Both the position numbers and the translations under genes were made by a program. A stretch of 64,000 nucleotides of DNA, from positions 2,539,001 through 2,603,000 of the forward strand of contig NC_008321.1 in NCBI RefSeq assembly GCF_000014685.1, written 5' to 3'. A model generated the notes under the pieces. The model did no database searches and had not been told where the DNA came from. It saw nothing but the letters and a program-made list of their open reading frames with translations. Shown here one piece after another: positions 25,748 to 34,878 of the stretch (position 1 is its first letter; each line of letters opens with the position of its first letter). The DNA is from Shewanella sp. MR-4 (GTDB taxonomy: Bacteria > Pseudomonadota > Gammaproteobacteria > Enterobacterales > Shewanellaceae).

Positions 25748-26560
25748 TTGCGCACAATTCCAACGTTATTCGTGAGTCTCGCACTCACCCACAGCGTATT
25801 TGCGATGGCGGCGCCAACGCCTTTAACGCCTCAAACTGCTGAATATCAAGTTAATTATGGTGATATTGAGTTGGGTAAGGCCAAGTATCAACTGCCCGCC
25901 ATGGAGGATGGGATCTACAAATATCGCTTCGACAGCGATCTTAGCCTGTTATTACTGACCGATGTGCGCCATGTGCTGAGTGAGTTTGCCCAGGATGGCA
26001 ATCAATTATTACCCCTGCGCTATTTGCATGAGCGCCAAGGTGTCGGCCCGAATTTTATCGAGCAAACCGCCTTTGCCAAGGGGCAAGGGATGATCCACAC
26101 CCGTTATAAGGATGAAAAAGGTAAATTCCCCTTCGAAGGCGATATTTTCGATCCGTTAATGGTGCAGTTGCAGTTTCGTCTCGATATCAGCGCTGGTAAA
26201 GAAGTGCTTGATTATAAGATGATTAAATCTAACGAACTCGATGAATACAAATTCCATGTGATTGGTAAGGAACGGATGACAATTGAGAGTGGCAGTTACG
26301 ATACAGTCAAAATTGAGGTCGTGCGGGACAATAATAAACGCCAAACCTTCTTCTGGATGGCGCCGGATTTAGCCTACCTCCCCGTTCGTCTAACGCACTT
26401 TGAAAAAGGCAGTAAACAGCTGGATATCAAACTGCTGAATTATCATTTCGACGATGTGCCAGTCGAAGTCGTGCCCGCAGCCGTTGAAGCCGCTACCGTT
26501 GAAACAGATGTTGCGACGGAGCAGAAAGTGCCTAAACTCCTCGGCACAGGCGCGAATTAA
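25748..26560 (+). CDS. Periplasmic DUF3108-domain protein
   Basis: Exported protein of 270 residues: signal peptide MRTIPTLFVSLALTHSVFAMA, then a beta-rich DUF3108 domain (AEYQVNYGDIELGKAKYQL ... ERMTIESGSYDTVKIEVVRDNNKRQTFFWMAPDLAYLPVRLTHFEKGSKQLDIKLLNY). TTG start with AAGGAG seven bases upstream. The C-terminal 35 residues are a Val/Glu/Ala-rich tail. Domain function is not established; members are often found next to purN, which is not the case here. Confidence 0.82.
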   Translation: MRTIPTLFVSLALTHSVFAMAAPTPLTPQTAEYQVNYGDIELGKAKYQLPAMEDGIYKYRFDSDLSLLLLTDVRHVLSEFAQDGNQLLPLRYLHERQGVGPNFIEQTAFAKGQGMIHTRYKDEKGKFPFEGDIFDPLMVQLQFRLDISAGKEVLDYKMIKSNELDEYKFHVIGKERMTIESGSYDTVKIEVVRDNNKRQTFFWMAPDLAYLPVRLTHFEKGSKQLDIKLLNYHFDDVPVEVVPAAVEAATVETDVATEQKVPKLLGTGAN

Positions 26561-26640
26561 GCCTGATATACCGTTATCGCTGGTTTAAGTCGGATTGAGT
26601 GCTGTTGCTAAGATGCCATAACAGCGCAGCACAAAACACA

Positions 26641-26677
26641 AAAGGCCAAACGTGAGTGACTCCGTTTGGCCTTTTTG
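26641..26677. terminator. Bidirectional terminator
   Basis: Stem AAAGGCCAAACG / CGTTTGGCCTTT with a T tract, between the convergent DUF3108 and amidotransferase genes. Confidence 0.85.
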
Positions 26678-26725
26678 TTTCAGATTTAATTCCGTCAAAG
26701 TGGAATGGCAGCGACAGCGCCCCGA

Positions 26726-27505
26726 TTACAAGTCGATAAGCAGCTCACCTAAGCGGAACAACTTCCAATTGCCAGGCTGCATCACCTGCCAGTCTTCGTT
26801 TTCGGTGAGCGGCCGAGTCGCAATTACAGTCACGACATCGTGTGGCGTGGTTTCTTTATCAAAATCAATCACGACATCGGTATCAATTAATTTTGCCTTG
26901 CCAAACGGTGCCCTGCGGGTGATGTAACACAGATTATTACTGCAATAGCTCATCAAGTATTCGCCATCGCTGAGGATCATATTAAACACCCCAAGGGCGC
27001 GGATTTGTTCGGCAAGCGTAGCCACAAATCGAAACACCGCTTGCATATCCTCTGGGCGGCGGTCACCAAACTTGGCCACGACTTGCTCCAATATCCAGCA
27101 AAAAGCCAGCTCGCTGTCGGTATCGCCGACACTCTGATAGCGTGACACCTGAAACTTTGCCTGATAGTCGCTTAACTGACCATTATGGGCATAGGTCCAA
27201 TAACGCCCCCACAACTCACGGGTGAATGGGTGGGTATTTTCAAGGGAAACACAGCCGCGATTGGCCTGACGAATATGGCTTATCACCACCTCGCTTTTAA
27301 TCGGATAGGATTTGATTAATTTTGCAATGTGCGACTCACTACTCGGGCAAGCATCTTTAAACGTACGGCTGCCACGGCCCTCATAGAAAGTGATCCCCCA
27401 ACCGTCGACATGGGGCCCAGTGACGCCACCACGCTGTGCTAACCCAGTAAAACTAAACACAATATCGGTCGGCACATTGGCGCTCATCGCCAGTAACTCA
27501 CACAT
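26726..27505 (-). CDS. yafJ: Class II glutamine amidotransferase, YafJ type
   Basis: Ntn-hydrolase-fold amidotransferase domain protein, 259 residues. Seen: Cys2 as N-terminal nucleophile after Met removal (MCELLAMSANVPTD), GGVTGPHVDGWGITFYEGRGSR, SHIRQANRG and the oxyanion/Gly loop TYAHNGQLSDY, then DTDSELAFCWIL. No synthetase or transferase partner domain is attached, as in E. coli YafJ; substrate unknown. Monocistronic; 240 bp separate it from divergent fadE. Confidence 0.85.
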   Translation of the reverse strand: MCELLAMSANVPTDIVFSFTGLAQRGGVTGPHVDGWGITFYEGRGSRTFKDACPSSESHIAKLIKSYPIKSEVVISHIRQANRGCVSLENTHPFTRELWGRYWTYAHNGQLSDYQAKFQVSRYQSVGDTDSELAFCWILEQVVAKFGDRRPEDMQAVFRFVATLAEQIRALGVFNMILSDGEYLMSYCSNNLCYITRRAPFGKAKLIDTDVVIDFDKETTPHDVVTVIATRPLTENEDWQVMQPGNWKLFRLGELLIDL

Positions 27506-27593
27506 GTTTATCGCCTTTTTCTATCCAAATATCCACGGTTTTGCATTGTAACTAGTTGATGACATTTGTGGAATGATCAAAGGTGACAAAAAA

Positions 27594-27611
27594 TTTAAAC
27601 AATTGTTTGAA
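27594..27611. promoter_or_regulatory. PsrA-like operator upstream of fadE
   Basis: TTTAAAC-AATT-GTTTGAA, an 18-bp near-palindrome matching the G/CAAAC-N4-GTTTG/C pattern of the fatty-acid regulator PsrA, about 140 bp upstream of the fadE start. PsrA controls beta-oxidation genes in Pseudomonas and related gammaproteobacteria; binding here is inference. Confidence 0.6.
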
Positions 27612-27748
27612 AAATACTTGTATTAAAACTGCCTTAGGTTTAACTTTTATGCGACACAGGTCAGACCACAAACTATAATTGTGATCGCAATCAACAAAAC
27701 TCGTTATGGCCTGTGATTGGCACTCGGTCATACTTAAGGAGAATTACA

Positions 27749-30196
27749 GTGACTACCCTACTTTGGATCATCGCCATGATCTTAGTGCTAGGAGCCCTAG
27801 CTTACCTTCGGGTATCTTTGCTCACTGCCACTATTGCAGCCGCTGTTGTGATGACAGCCGGATGGACACTCGATGTTGTTGGCCCTATCTCTTGGATTAT
27901 CTTCCTAGTGATCGCGCTGCCCCTCAATATCAGTGCATTTAGACAAAATGTTATCAGTCGCCCACTGATGAAGATGTACCGTGGCATCATGCCCGAAATG
28001 TCTTCTACCGAAAAAGAAGCGATTGAAGCCGGTACCACTTGGTGGGAAGCCGATCTGTTTGCGGGTAACCCGAACTGGAAAAAACTCCACAACTACCCTG
28101 TCGCTCGTTTAAGTGCCGATGAGCAAGCCTTCTTAGACGGTCCAGTTGAAGAAGTGTGCCGCATGGTGAACCAACATCAAGTATCACATCAACTGGCTGA
28201 TTTGCCTGCTGAAGTATGGCAATACCTGAAAGATCACGGCTTCTTCGCCATGATTATCAAGAAAAAATACGGCGGTTTAGAGTACTCAGCCTACGCCCAA
28301 TCACGCGTGCTGCAAAAGCTTGCGGGTTTAAGCAGCGAGCTGGCATCCACTGTAGGTGTACCTAACTCCTTAGGCCCTGGCGAACTGTTACAACACTATG
28401 GTACGCCTGAGCAGCAAAACCATTACCTGCCACGTTTAGCCAAAGGTTTAGAAGTCCCTTGTTTCGCATTAACTAGCCCTGAGGCTGGTAGCGACGCGGG
28501 TTCTATCCCTGACTTTGGTATCGTGTGTAAAGGTCAATGGGAAGGCGAAGAAGTCTTAGGTATGCGCTTAACCTGGAACAAGCGTTATATCACCCTAGCG
28601 CCAGTTGCGACTGTATTAGGTCTGGCGTTTAAACTGCGTGACCCTGAACACCTATTAGGCGACAAAGAAGAACTGGGCATTACCTGCGCGCTGATCCCAA
28701 CTGATGTTGAAGGCGTTGAAACAGGCCGTCGTCACTTCCCGCTGAACTGTATGTTCCAAAACGGTCCAACTCGCGGTAAAGACGTATTCGTACCATTAAG
28801 CTTTATCATTGGTGGTCCGAAAATGGCTGGCCAAGGCTGGCGTATGCTGGTTGAGTGTTTGTCTGTTGGCCGTGGTATCACACTGCCATCAAACTCTGCC
28901 GGTGGCGTAAAAACCGCAGCGCTTGCAACGGGTGCCTATGCGCGTATTCGTCGTCAATTCAAACTGCCGATTGGTAAGTTAGAAGGGATTGAAGAGCCAA
29001 TGGCACGCATCGGTGGTAACGCCTACCTGATGGATGCAGTGACCTCATTAACCACCACTGGTATCGACTTAGGTGAAAAACCTTCGGTTATCTCGGCTAT
29101 CGTGAAATATCACCTGACCGATCGTATGCAGAAATGCGTTATCGACGCCATGGATATCCACGGTGGTAAGGGTGTGTGTTTAGGCCCGAACAACTACTTA
29201 GGTCGTGGCTATCAAGCGGCTCCGATTGCGATTACCGTTGAAGGTGCAAACATCCTGACACGTTCGATGATCATCTATGGTCAAGGTGCAATCCGTTGTC
29301 ATCCTTATGTATTGGCTGAAATGGAGTCAGCGTTTGACACTGAGTCTGGCCAAGGCTTAGCCAACTTCGATGCAGCCATCTTCGGTCACATTGGTTTTGC
29401 GACCAGTAACTTTGTCCGTAGCTTCTGGTTAGGTCTGACATCAAGCCGTTTCTCTAACGCGCCTTACTCAGATAAAACCAAGCGTTATTATCAACATATG
29501 AACCGTTTCAGTGCCAACCTAGCCCTGCTGTCAGACTTAGCCATGGCAACCTTAGGCGGTAACTTAAAACGTAAAGAACGTATTTCTGCCCGTTTAGGCG
29601 ATCTGTTAAGCCAGTTATACCTTGCTTCTGCAACTTTAAAACGTTACCAAGATGAAGGCCGTCAAACCGACGATCTACCACTGGTGCAATGGGCGGTTGA
29701 AGATGCTCTGTACAAGTTACAGGCTTCATTAGACGATTTACTGGATAACTTCCCTATGGGTCTAGGCGGCGTACTACGTGCCATCATGTTCCCATTCGGC
29801 CGTCCACTGAAACGTCCAAGCGATGTGTTGGACCATAAAGTGGCTAAGATCATGCAAACCCCTTGTGAAAGCCGTGATCGTTTAGGTAAAGGCCAATTCT
29901 GGACTAACTCTGAGCACAATGCTGTGGGTATCCAAGAGCAAACGCTGAAGGATATTCTGGCTGCCGAACCTTTATTCGATAAAGTCTGTAAGGCCAGTGG
30001 CAAGCGTTTACCTTTCATGTGGTTAGATAAAGTCGCCGCTGAAGGTAAAGCCTTAGGGGTATTAAGCGACAGCGAAGTACAACTGTTGGAACGTGCCGAA
30101 ATCGGCCGTATGAAGTCTATCAATGTGGATGACTTTGACCCAGCAGAGCTGCGCCCTGAAGTGGTATCTACCACTTCACAGGAACGCGCAGCCTAA
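27749..30196 (+). CDS. fadE: Acyl-CoA dehydrogenase FadE
   Basis: First enzyme of aerobic beta-oxidation: acyl-CoA to trans-2-enoyl-CoA with FAD. 815 residues, the long FadE type. Seen: two or three N-terminal membrane segments (residues 1-60), then the acyl-CoA dehydrogenase N-domain (LADLPAEVWQYLKDHGFFAMIIKKKYGGLEYSAYAQS), beta domain with CFALTSPEAGSDAGS, and C-domain with MDIHGGKGVCLGPNNYLGRGYQAAPIAITVEGANILTRSMIIYGQGA, which includes the ITVEGAN catalytic-Glu region. The GTG at 27749 has AAGGAG eight bases upstream, so it is preferred over 27713. Likely derepressed by fatty acids through the PsrA-like site. Confidence 0.95.
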   Translation: MTTLLWIIAMILVLGALAYLRVSLLTATIAAAVVMTAGWTLDVVGPISWIIFLVIALPLNISAFRQNVISRPLMKMYRGIMPEMSSTEKEAIEAGTTWWEADLFAGNPNWKKLHNYPVARLSADEQAFLDGPVEEVCRMVNQHQVSHQLADLPAEVWQYLKDHGFFAMIIKKKYGGLEYSAYAQSRVLQKLAGLSSELASTVGVPNSLGPGELLQHYGTPEQQNHYLPRLAKGLEVPCFALTSPEAGSDAGSIPDFGIVCKGQWEGEEVLGMRLTWNKRYITLAPVATVLGLAFKLRDPEHLLGDKEELGITCALIPTDVEGVETGRRHFPLNCMFQNGPTRGKDVFVPLSFIIGGPKMAGQGWRMLVECLSVGRGITLPSNSAGGVKTAALATGAYARIRRQFKLPIGKLEGIEEPMARIGGNAYLMDAVTSLTTTGIDLGEKPSVISAIVKYHLTDRMQKCVIDAMDIHGGKGVCLGPNNYLGRGYQAAPIAITVEGANILTRSMIIYGQGAIRCHPYVLAEMESAFDTESGQGLANFDAAIFGHIGFATSNFVRSFWLGLTSSRFSNAPYSDKTKRYYQHMNRFSANLALLSDLAMATLGGNLKRKERISARLGDLLSQLYLASATLKRYQDEGRQTDDLPLVQWAVEDALYKLQASLDDLLDNFPMGLGGVLRAIMFPFGRPLKRPSDVLDHKVAKIMQTPCESRDRLGKGQFWTNSEHNAVGIQEQTLKDILAAEPLFDKVCKASGKRLPFMWLDKVAAEGKALGVLSDSEVQLLERAEIGRMKSINVDDFDPAELRPEVVSTTSQERAA

Positions 30197-30219
30197 TCGA
30201 TAAGCCCCATCTTAATAAC

Positions 30220-30253
30220 AAAAGAGGCACTACTATGTAGTGCCTCTTTATTT
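30220..30253 (+). terminator. Terminator of fadE
   Basis: Stem AAAGAGGCACTAC / GTAGTGCCTCTTT with a three-base loop and T-rich tail. Confidence 0.88.
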
Positions 30254-30314
30254 ATCAGCGTCTTTCTAAGCAAACTAAAGCATATATCCCTTAACTATCT
30301 ATGTGCCTCAACCG

Positions 30315-32327
30315 CTATCCCTTAGCGAGCGATTCATCCGAGGTTGCTATGGCTTCTTGTGAGCCTGTCTCGGGTTGCGATTGTTCAGACGCCTTCATTT
30401 GTTCTTCCTGCTCTAGCCGTTGGCGCTCAGCTTCTGCTTCCGCCTCGGCCTTGGCTTTCGCAAGGGCCGCTTCTTCCGCCGCTTTTGCCTGTGCAGCGAT
30501 TGCCTCTTGCTCGGCAATCGCCTGTTGGATTTTGGCTTCTTCAAGCGCCTCAACGGGCAATAAACTAATTAACTCAATGCCATTGGGGAATTGAGTCTCA
30601 TTGCCTGAAACAATTACCACTTTGCCCTCTTTGGTTAGATAAACGAGCGGCAGCGCGGTTTCACCGTAACGCTTACGGAAATGCTCGAAGGTAAAGTTTT
30701 CAGTTAAGTTAGTGACTTTAAGCTGCGCCCCCTTCGCCATTTGGCTGGCAATTTTGGCGTAGGACACCGCATCACCAAACAAACATAACCGCTGTTTGTA
30801 AGACTCAGACAATTGATGACGCGCGCTGCCTTGCTCGGTATTGTTAAGACCAAAGACCTTTTTAGAGCCTAAAACATCTTGAAAATAAAAGGTCACCAGT
30901 GGGTTCAACTGCTTATAAGGCGACATGATCAGCACTCGACCAATCCCAGTTAAATCCATATAGGTTTCAGCATGTTCCGAGGCTGGATTACCAAAATAGA
31001 CCGGAATATTGTCCATCCGCGCGAGGCGAATATTATCCCAGTTGCTATCGGCTAGCAGTACTTTGACATCCTTCGCCTTTAAGATTTTTGCCAGCTCGCG
31101 GGAAAACTTTGAAGCACCAAAGATAAGTAGGCCTTGGGCAGAACCCGAGGTTACTCCAAGGTATTTCGCCCAGCGGCCCGCGGTTAAACTTTGGATAACG
31201 ACAGTGCCGATAATGATTAAAAATACTAAGGGCACGATGGCATCGGCGCCCTGCACATTGGTGGCTTCTAACTTAATGGCGAATAAGGAAGATACGGCCG
31301 CCGCCACAATCCCCCGCGGGGCAATCCAACATAGGAACCACTTATCGGCTCTTGAGAGTGACGTCCCTATGCCTGACACCCAAATACTGAGTGGCCGCGC
31401 GATAAGCATGGTCACGGCGAGTACACCAACACCGCCCCAACCTAAATCCATCATGGCATTCGAATCGAGTCTTGCGGCTAACAGGATGAATAGTGCGGAG
31501 ATAAGCAGTACTGTCAGCGTTTCTTTAAACTCAAGGATTTCAGCAATATCCACACCGCGCATATTTGCCAGCCAAATCCCCATCACAGTCACAGTGAGTA
31601 ATCCCGACTCTTCCTGTAGTAGGTTGGAGCCGACGAAAATCCCCAGCATAAGGGTTAATACTGCGGTATTACGTAAATAATGGGGCAATAGATTACGGCG
31701 GATCACTTGACCAATTAAGTAGCCCGACACCGCACCTAAACCTAAACCCAGTGTCAGCATGGAGCCCAATGCAAAGAGCACATGGCTAGTGGGATCGCCT
31801 GATACCGTAATATATTCAAACACTAATACTGCAAGGAGTGCGCCGATTGGGTCAATCACAATCCCTTCCCAGCGTAAAATACTCGCCAGTTGCGACTTAG
31901 GCCGTACGCTGCGCAGCATGGGGACAATCACGGTCGGACCAGTGACCACCACAAGGGCGCCAAATAACAGTGCGACCTCCCAGCTAAAATTGAGCAAATA
32001 AAAGGTCGCGACACTGATACAACCCCAAGTGATCACCATGCCGATGCTCACTAAGTGAGTCACCATGCGGCCATGATCTTTAATCTCTTTAAAATTGAGG
32101 GTTAATGCGCCCTCAAACAGGATAACGGCAACACCGAGAGAAATGATGGGAAACAGCAAATCCCCAAATATCGCATCGGGATTGAGTACCCCAAATGCTG
32201 GGCCTAACAATAAACCACAGAGTAATAAGGGTAAAATTGCAGGTAACCTAAGCTTCCAACCCACCCATTGACAAAATAACGAAAGCACTCCAATCAGTGC
32301 TAACATCCCAGTGATTTTTTCAACCAT
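30315..32327 (-). CDS. CPA1-type cation:proton antiporter with RCK domain
   Basis: Inner-membrane antiporter of 670 residues. Seen: about twelve membrane helices with CPA motifs (LFEGALTLNFKEI, ALLFGALVVVTGPTVIVPMLRSV, EGIVIDPIGALLAVLVFEY with the ion-binding Asp, and WIAPRGIVAAAVSSLFA), followed by a TrkA-N/RCK Rossmann domain (LLIFGASKFSRELAKILKAKDVKVLLAD, about residues 400-520), and a C-terminal Ala/Glu-rich helix of about 70 residues (EEAKIQQAIAEQEAIAAQAKAAEEAALAKAK...), probably a coiled coil. Start at 32327 has AAAGGAAG six bases upstream. Exchanges Na+ or K+ for H+; ion is not resolved. The RCK domain suggests nucleotide gating. Confidence 0.88.
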   Translation of the reverse strand: MVEKITGMLALIGVLSLFCQWVGWKLRLPAILPLLLCGLLLGPAFGVLNPDAIFGDLLFPIISLGVAVILFEGALTLNFKEIKDHGRMVTHLVSIGMVITWGCISVATFYLLNFSWEVALLFGALVVVTGPTVIVPMLRSVRPKSQLASILRWEGIVIDPIGALLAVLVFEYITVSGDPTSHVLFALGSMLTLGLGLGAVSGYLIGQVIRRNLLPHYLRNTAVLTLMLGIFVGSNLLQEESGLLTVTVMGIWLANMRGVDIAEILEFKETLTVLLISALFILLAARLDSNAMMDLGWGGVGVLAVTMLIARPLSIWVSGIGTSLSRADKWFLCWIAPRGIVAAAVSSLFAIKLEATNVQGADAIVPLVFLIIIGTVVIQSLTAGRWAKYLGVTSGSAQGLLIFGASKFSRELAKILKAKDVKVLLADSNWDNIRLARMDNIPVYFGNPASEHAETYMDLTGIGRVLIMSPYKQLNPLVTFYFQDVLGSKKVFGLNNTEQGSARHQLSESYKQRLCLFGDAVSYAKIASQMAKGAQLKVTNLTENFTFEHFRKRYGETALPLVYLTKEGKVVIVSGNETQFPNGIELISLLPVEALEEAKIQQAIAEQEAIAAQAKAAEEAALAKAKAEAEAEAERQRLEQEEQMKASEQSQPETGSQEAIATSDESLAKG

Positions 32328-33129
32328 ATAACTTCCTTTAGTTGGCATGGATAGGTAAGAACTCATCCAACCTAACACGCTTTTTTCTTGCAGAAAAATG
32401 AACTATTGGTGATAACAATAGCAGCAAAAAATGCAGTCCTGTAACTCGAATCTGCTTTGTTTTCTAAATGGGTAAAACTAATTCTGTATTAGATACTCAG
32501 TTCGGTATCTTTCACCCATACGTCAAAGAACCGTACTAAATACTCACAATAAAACCACCAGCAGTTAACCCTGTCACCAAGCCTGATAAACTAAGGCTCG
32601 CTTAAATTTTGGATTACAAAATATCGCCACGTGATTGCTGGCATGGCACCTCGTTCAGCAAACGGATAAACACGCCATAGTTCCTTTAAAACCCAAGATA
32701 TATTCAGCACTTGGCCATAGATGTCATGGACTTAACGTTATGACGAAGGGGACAGGAAATAAGCATGGCACTGACGGTAAATACCGGGCACAGCGTAAAC
32801 TTCATTGCGGTAGAGCAGGAGATTATCGCGAAAAAGCGTCACTTCGCAAATATAACTGCGTAGGAGTACTGCTTAAAATGCGTAAAACTGATTAGAAAAT
32901 CCGCCCTATGTCAGGCGATAACGCCTTTTATACAAGAAGTGCGATGAAGCGATGAGTCGTATATTCGCATTCAACGACATCTGAAAAAATGATGCTGTAA
33001 TAGCTTGAGACAAGGACTTTCAAGCCAAGCCGCTTGAGCTGCATTTATTATAGGAGTTTTGCTTAACATGAAGATAAAACCACGACGGGTTAACCTTTAT
33101 ACAAGTAAGAAGTATGAATAAATTTTTCA
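32328..33129. other. 800-bp stretch without a recognised gene
   Basis: Between the antiporter start and the TetR gene end. An open frame of 86 codons at 32635-32895 has no binding site and low-quality composition (Cys/His/Lys-rich, no hydrophobic core). No hairpin, repeat or RNA gene stands out. Confidence 0.5.
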
Positions 33130-33786
33130 TTAAGCAGCCGAAAGCTCCGCCGCACCACTCGGTAAGTTCGACAGCCAGTTTGCAAATACGCCTTCAGTTG
33201 GAATACGTTTATCCGAGTGCCCCATTAACTGAGTTAACGCATAACTAAATTGACAATAGAGTTGTACATCATCCGCTTTTCTATTGGAGTCATCGCTGTT
33301 TATCATTGCGCCACGAAGATAGTCCATGACGAGTTCGGTTCGATTAAATCCGGGTATATCCCCTACCTCTGAAATCGTATTTCGATTCCACTGATGGTAT
33401 TCATCAAATAGAGTTTCAAATCGCTGCCGACAACTCTCTGTCGCTTCAAATAATAAAGTTTGATTGGGCATAATACGCTCAATCACAAACCGTTGTTGCG
33501 ATAAGACTTGATGAAGTCGAAAGCAGTGATGATATAAGAATCTGCTAAAAGGATCTGGATATCGCTGAACATCCTGCTTTGCTGCGCAGAGCCACTCATC
33601 GTATTGGGCAGAAGCGACGGCAACGATAAGATCAGCTTCTGTCGTAAAATGATTGTAGATAGTGCCTTTCGATATTTGGCTCACCTGCACCAAATGAGAA
33701 CGACATAAATCAAACGTTTTGTGCCCTCTCAAGCTGCGAAGTGCAACTTGTGTTAGGTAGTCTCTCCTTTGCTCCCAGCTACTCAT
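33130..33786 (-). CDS. TetR-family transcriptional regulator
   Basis: Repressor-type protein of 218 residues. Seen: N-terminal TetR helix-turn-helix (VSQISKGTIYNHFTTEADLIVAVASAQYDEW, about residues 33-62), followed by a helical ligand-binding domain without close resemblance. Start at 33786 (MSSWEQRRDYLTQ) has GAGG about eight bases upstream and begins at the conserved domain; an earlier GTG-type start at 33837 is less likely. It is divergent from a LysR gene with 120 bp between starts, beside the DMSP/acrylate block. AcuR, the acrylate-responsive repressor of acuI in Rhodobacter, is also a TetR protein; a comparable role here is inference. Confidence 0.85.
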   Translation of the reverse strand: MSSWEQRRDYLTQVALRSLRGHKTFDLCRSHLVQVSQISKGTIYNHFTTEADLIVAVASAQYDEWLCAAKQDVQRYPDPFSRFLYHHCFRLHQVLSQQRFVIERIMPNQTLLFEATESCRQRFETLFDEYHQWNRNTISEVGDIPGFNRTELVMDYLRGAMINSDDSNRKADDVQLYCQFSYALTQLMGHSDKRIPTEGVFANWLSNLPSGAAELSAA

Positions 33787-33907
33787 CTCGACCTCGTCAC
33801 ATTCCGACAAACAATAACATTGCAACTTCACAATCAAACAATAACAGTATTTAAGGCGAGGCCAAATTGAGTAATACTGATACCACCATGAATAAACTCA
33901 ATAGCAA

Positions 33908-34792
33908 ATGTTAAAAATAGAATTACTTGAGAGTTTTATTGCGATAGCGGAATGCGGCAACTTGTCAAAAGCGGCAGATAAAGTCTGTCGCACACAATCA
34001 ACCTTGAGTTTACAAGTCAAAAAGCTTGAAGAGGTCGTTGGACAATCGTTGTTGCTGCGAGACAACAAAGGCGTAGCCTTAACCGAGGCTGGTTTAACTC
34101 TATTAAATTACGCCTATAAAATGATGCAACTCAACTCGCAGGCAATACATGAATTAAAAGATTGCCCCAACCGAGAAATGATTAGATTAGGGGTGCCTAC
34201 CGACTATATTGGATGTTATTTAAACAGTTGTTTATTGGAATTTATCCGAGAATTCACCTGTATCGAACTCGTGATCGACACTGATGTCAGTGGGAATCTG
34301 TTTAAGCGCCTACAGCAGGGGGAATTTGATCTCATCGTGGCCACCCATTGGCAAACACCAATTAACGGTGAGTTGCTGTTCTCCCGCCGCTTTCACTGGG
34401 TTGCAGCCAAAGGTGGCAACGCACATAAACGCGAGACGATTCCGATGGCGCTTTACCCAGAAAACTGCCCGATACGGGCGCAGGTATTTGCCAACCATCA
34501 ACTCAGTATGCGGCCAATTCATGTATTGTTATCGACCCCATCACCACAGGCCTTATGTTTGGCGGTAGAGAATGATCTTGTCATTGCGCCCATTGCCGAG
34601 TTTCGCATTAATGAACAGATGCAAATATTGGAGCCACTCGAATATGGCTTACCACCACTTCCACTCTTTAATGAATCTCTCTATTTAAATCCAGAAACGC
34701 AAACAGATGCCACAATTCAACTAATCGCTTTACTCAAAGCAAATGTAGATCATTTAGAAAATACTGAATCATGCGTAATTTCAGTGAGATAA
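33908..34792 (+). CDS. LysR-family transcriptional regulator
   Basis: LTTR of 294 residues. Seen: N-terminal winged helix (ELLESFIAIAECGNLSKAADKVCRTQSTLSLQVKKLEEVVGQSLLLRDNKGVALTEAG, residues 5-62) and a two-lobed inducer domain (MIRLGVPTDYIGCYLNSCLLEFIREF ... ELVIDTDVSGNLFKRLQQGEFDLIVATH). It converges with the porin gene and is divergent from the TetR gene. By position it is a candidate activator of the dddY/porin unit with acrylate or DMSP as inducer; LysR regulators accompany several ddd clusters in other bacteria. Not proven by sequence. Confidence 0.88.
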   Translation: MLKIELLESFIAIAECGNLSKAADKVCRTQSTLSLQVKKLEEVVGQSLLLRDNKGVALTEAGLTLLNYAYKMMQLNSQAIHELKDCPNREMIRLGVPTDYIGCYLNSCLLEFIREFTCIELVIDTDVSGNLFKRLQQGEFDLIVATHWQTPINGELLFSRRFHWVAAKGGNAHKRETIPMALYPENCPIRAQVFANHQLSMRPIHVLLSTPSPQALCLAVENDLVIAPIAEFRINEQMQILEPLEYGLPPLPLFNESLYLNPETQTDATIQLIALLKANVDHLENTESCVISVR

Positions 34793-34820
34793 ATATTGCT
34801 TTATCACTAACCGAATTGAA

Positions 34821-34848
34821 CGTATGCCAACATAAATGTTGGCATACG
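34821..34848. terminator. Hairpin between convergent LysR and porin genes
   Basis: Stem CGTATGCCAACAT / ATGTTGGCATACG (13 bp) with a two-base loop, 29 bp after the LysR stop. No clear T tract, so termination is probable from position rather than sequence. Confidence 0.55.
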
Positions 34849-34878
34849 TATAAGTAGGAAATGCCTTTTTAGCACCGC

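Noticed and set aside
31009..31680. 223-codon plus-strand open frame inside the antiporter gene
   Set aside because: Fully antisense to a well-supported membrane protein; Ser/Ala/Pro-rich translation without motifs and no binding site. It is a shadow frame.
32635..32895. 86-codon frame in the gap before the TetR gene
   Set aside because: No ribosome binding site and non-protein-like composition; treated as intergenic.
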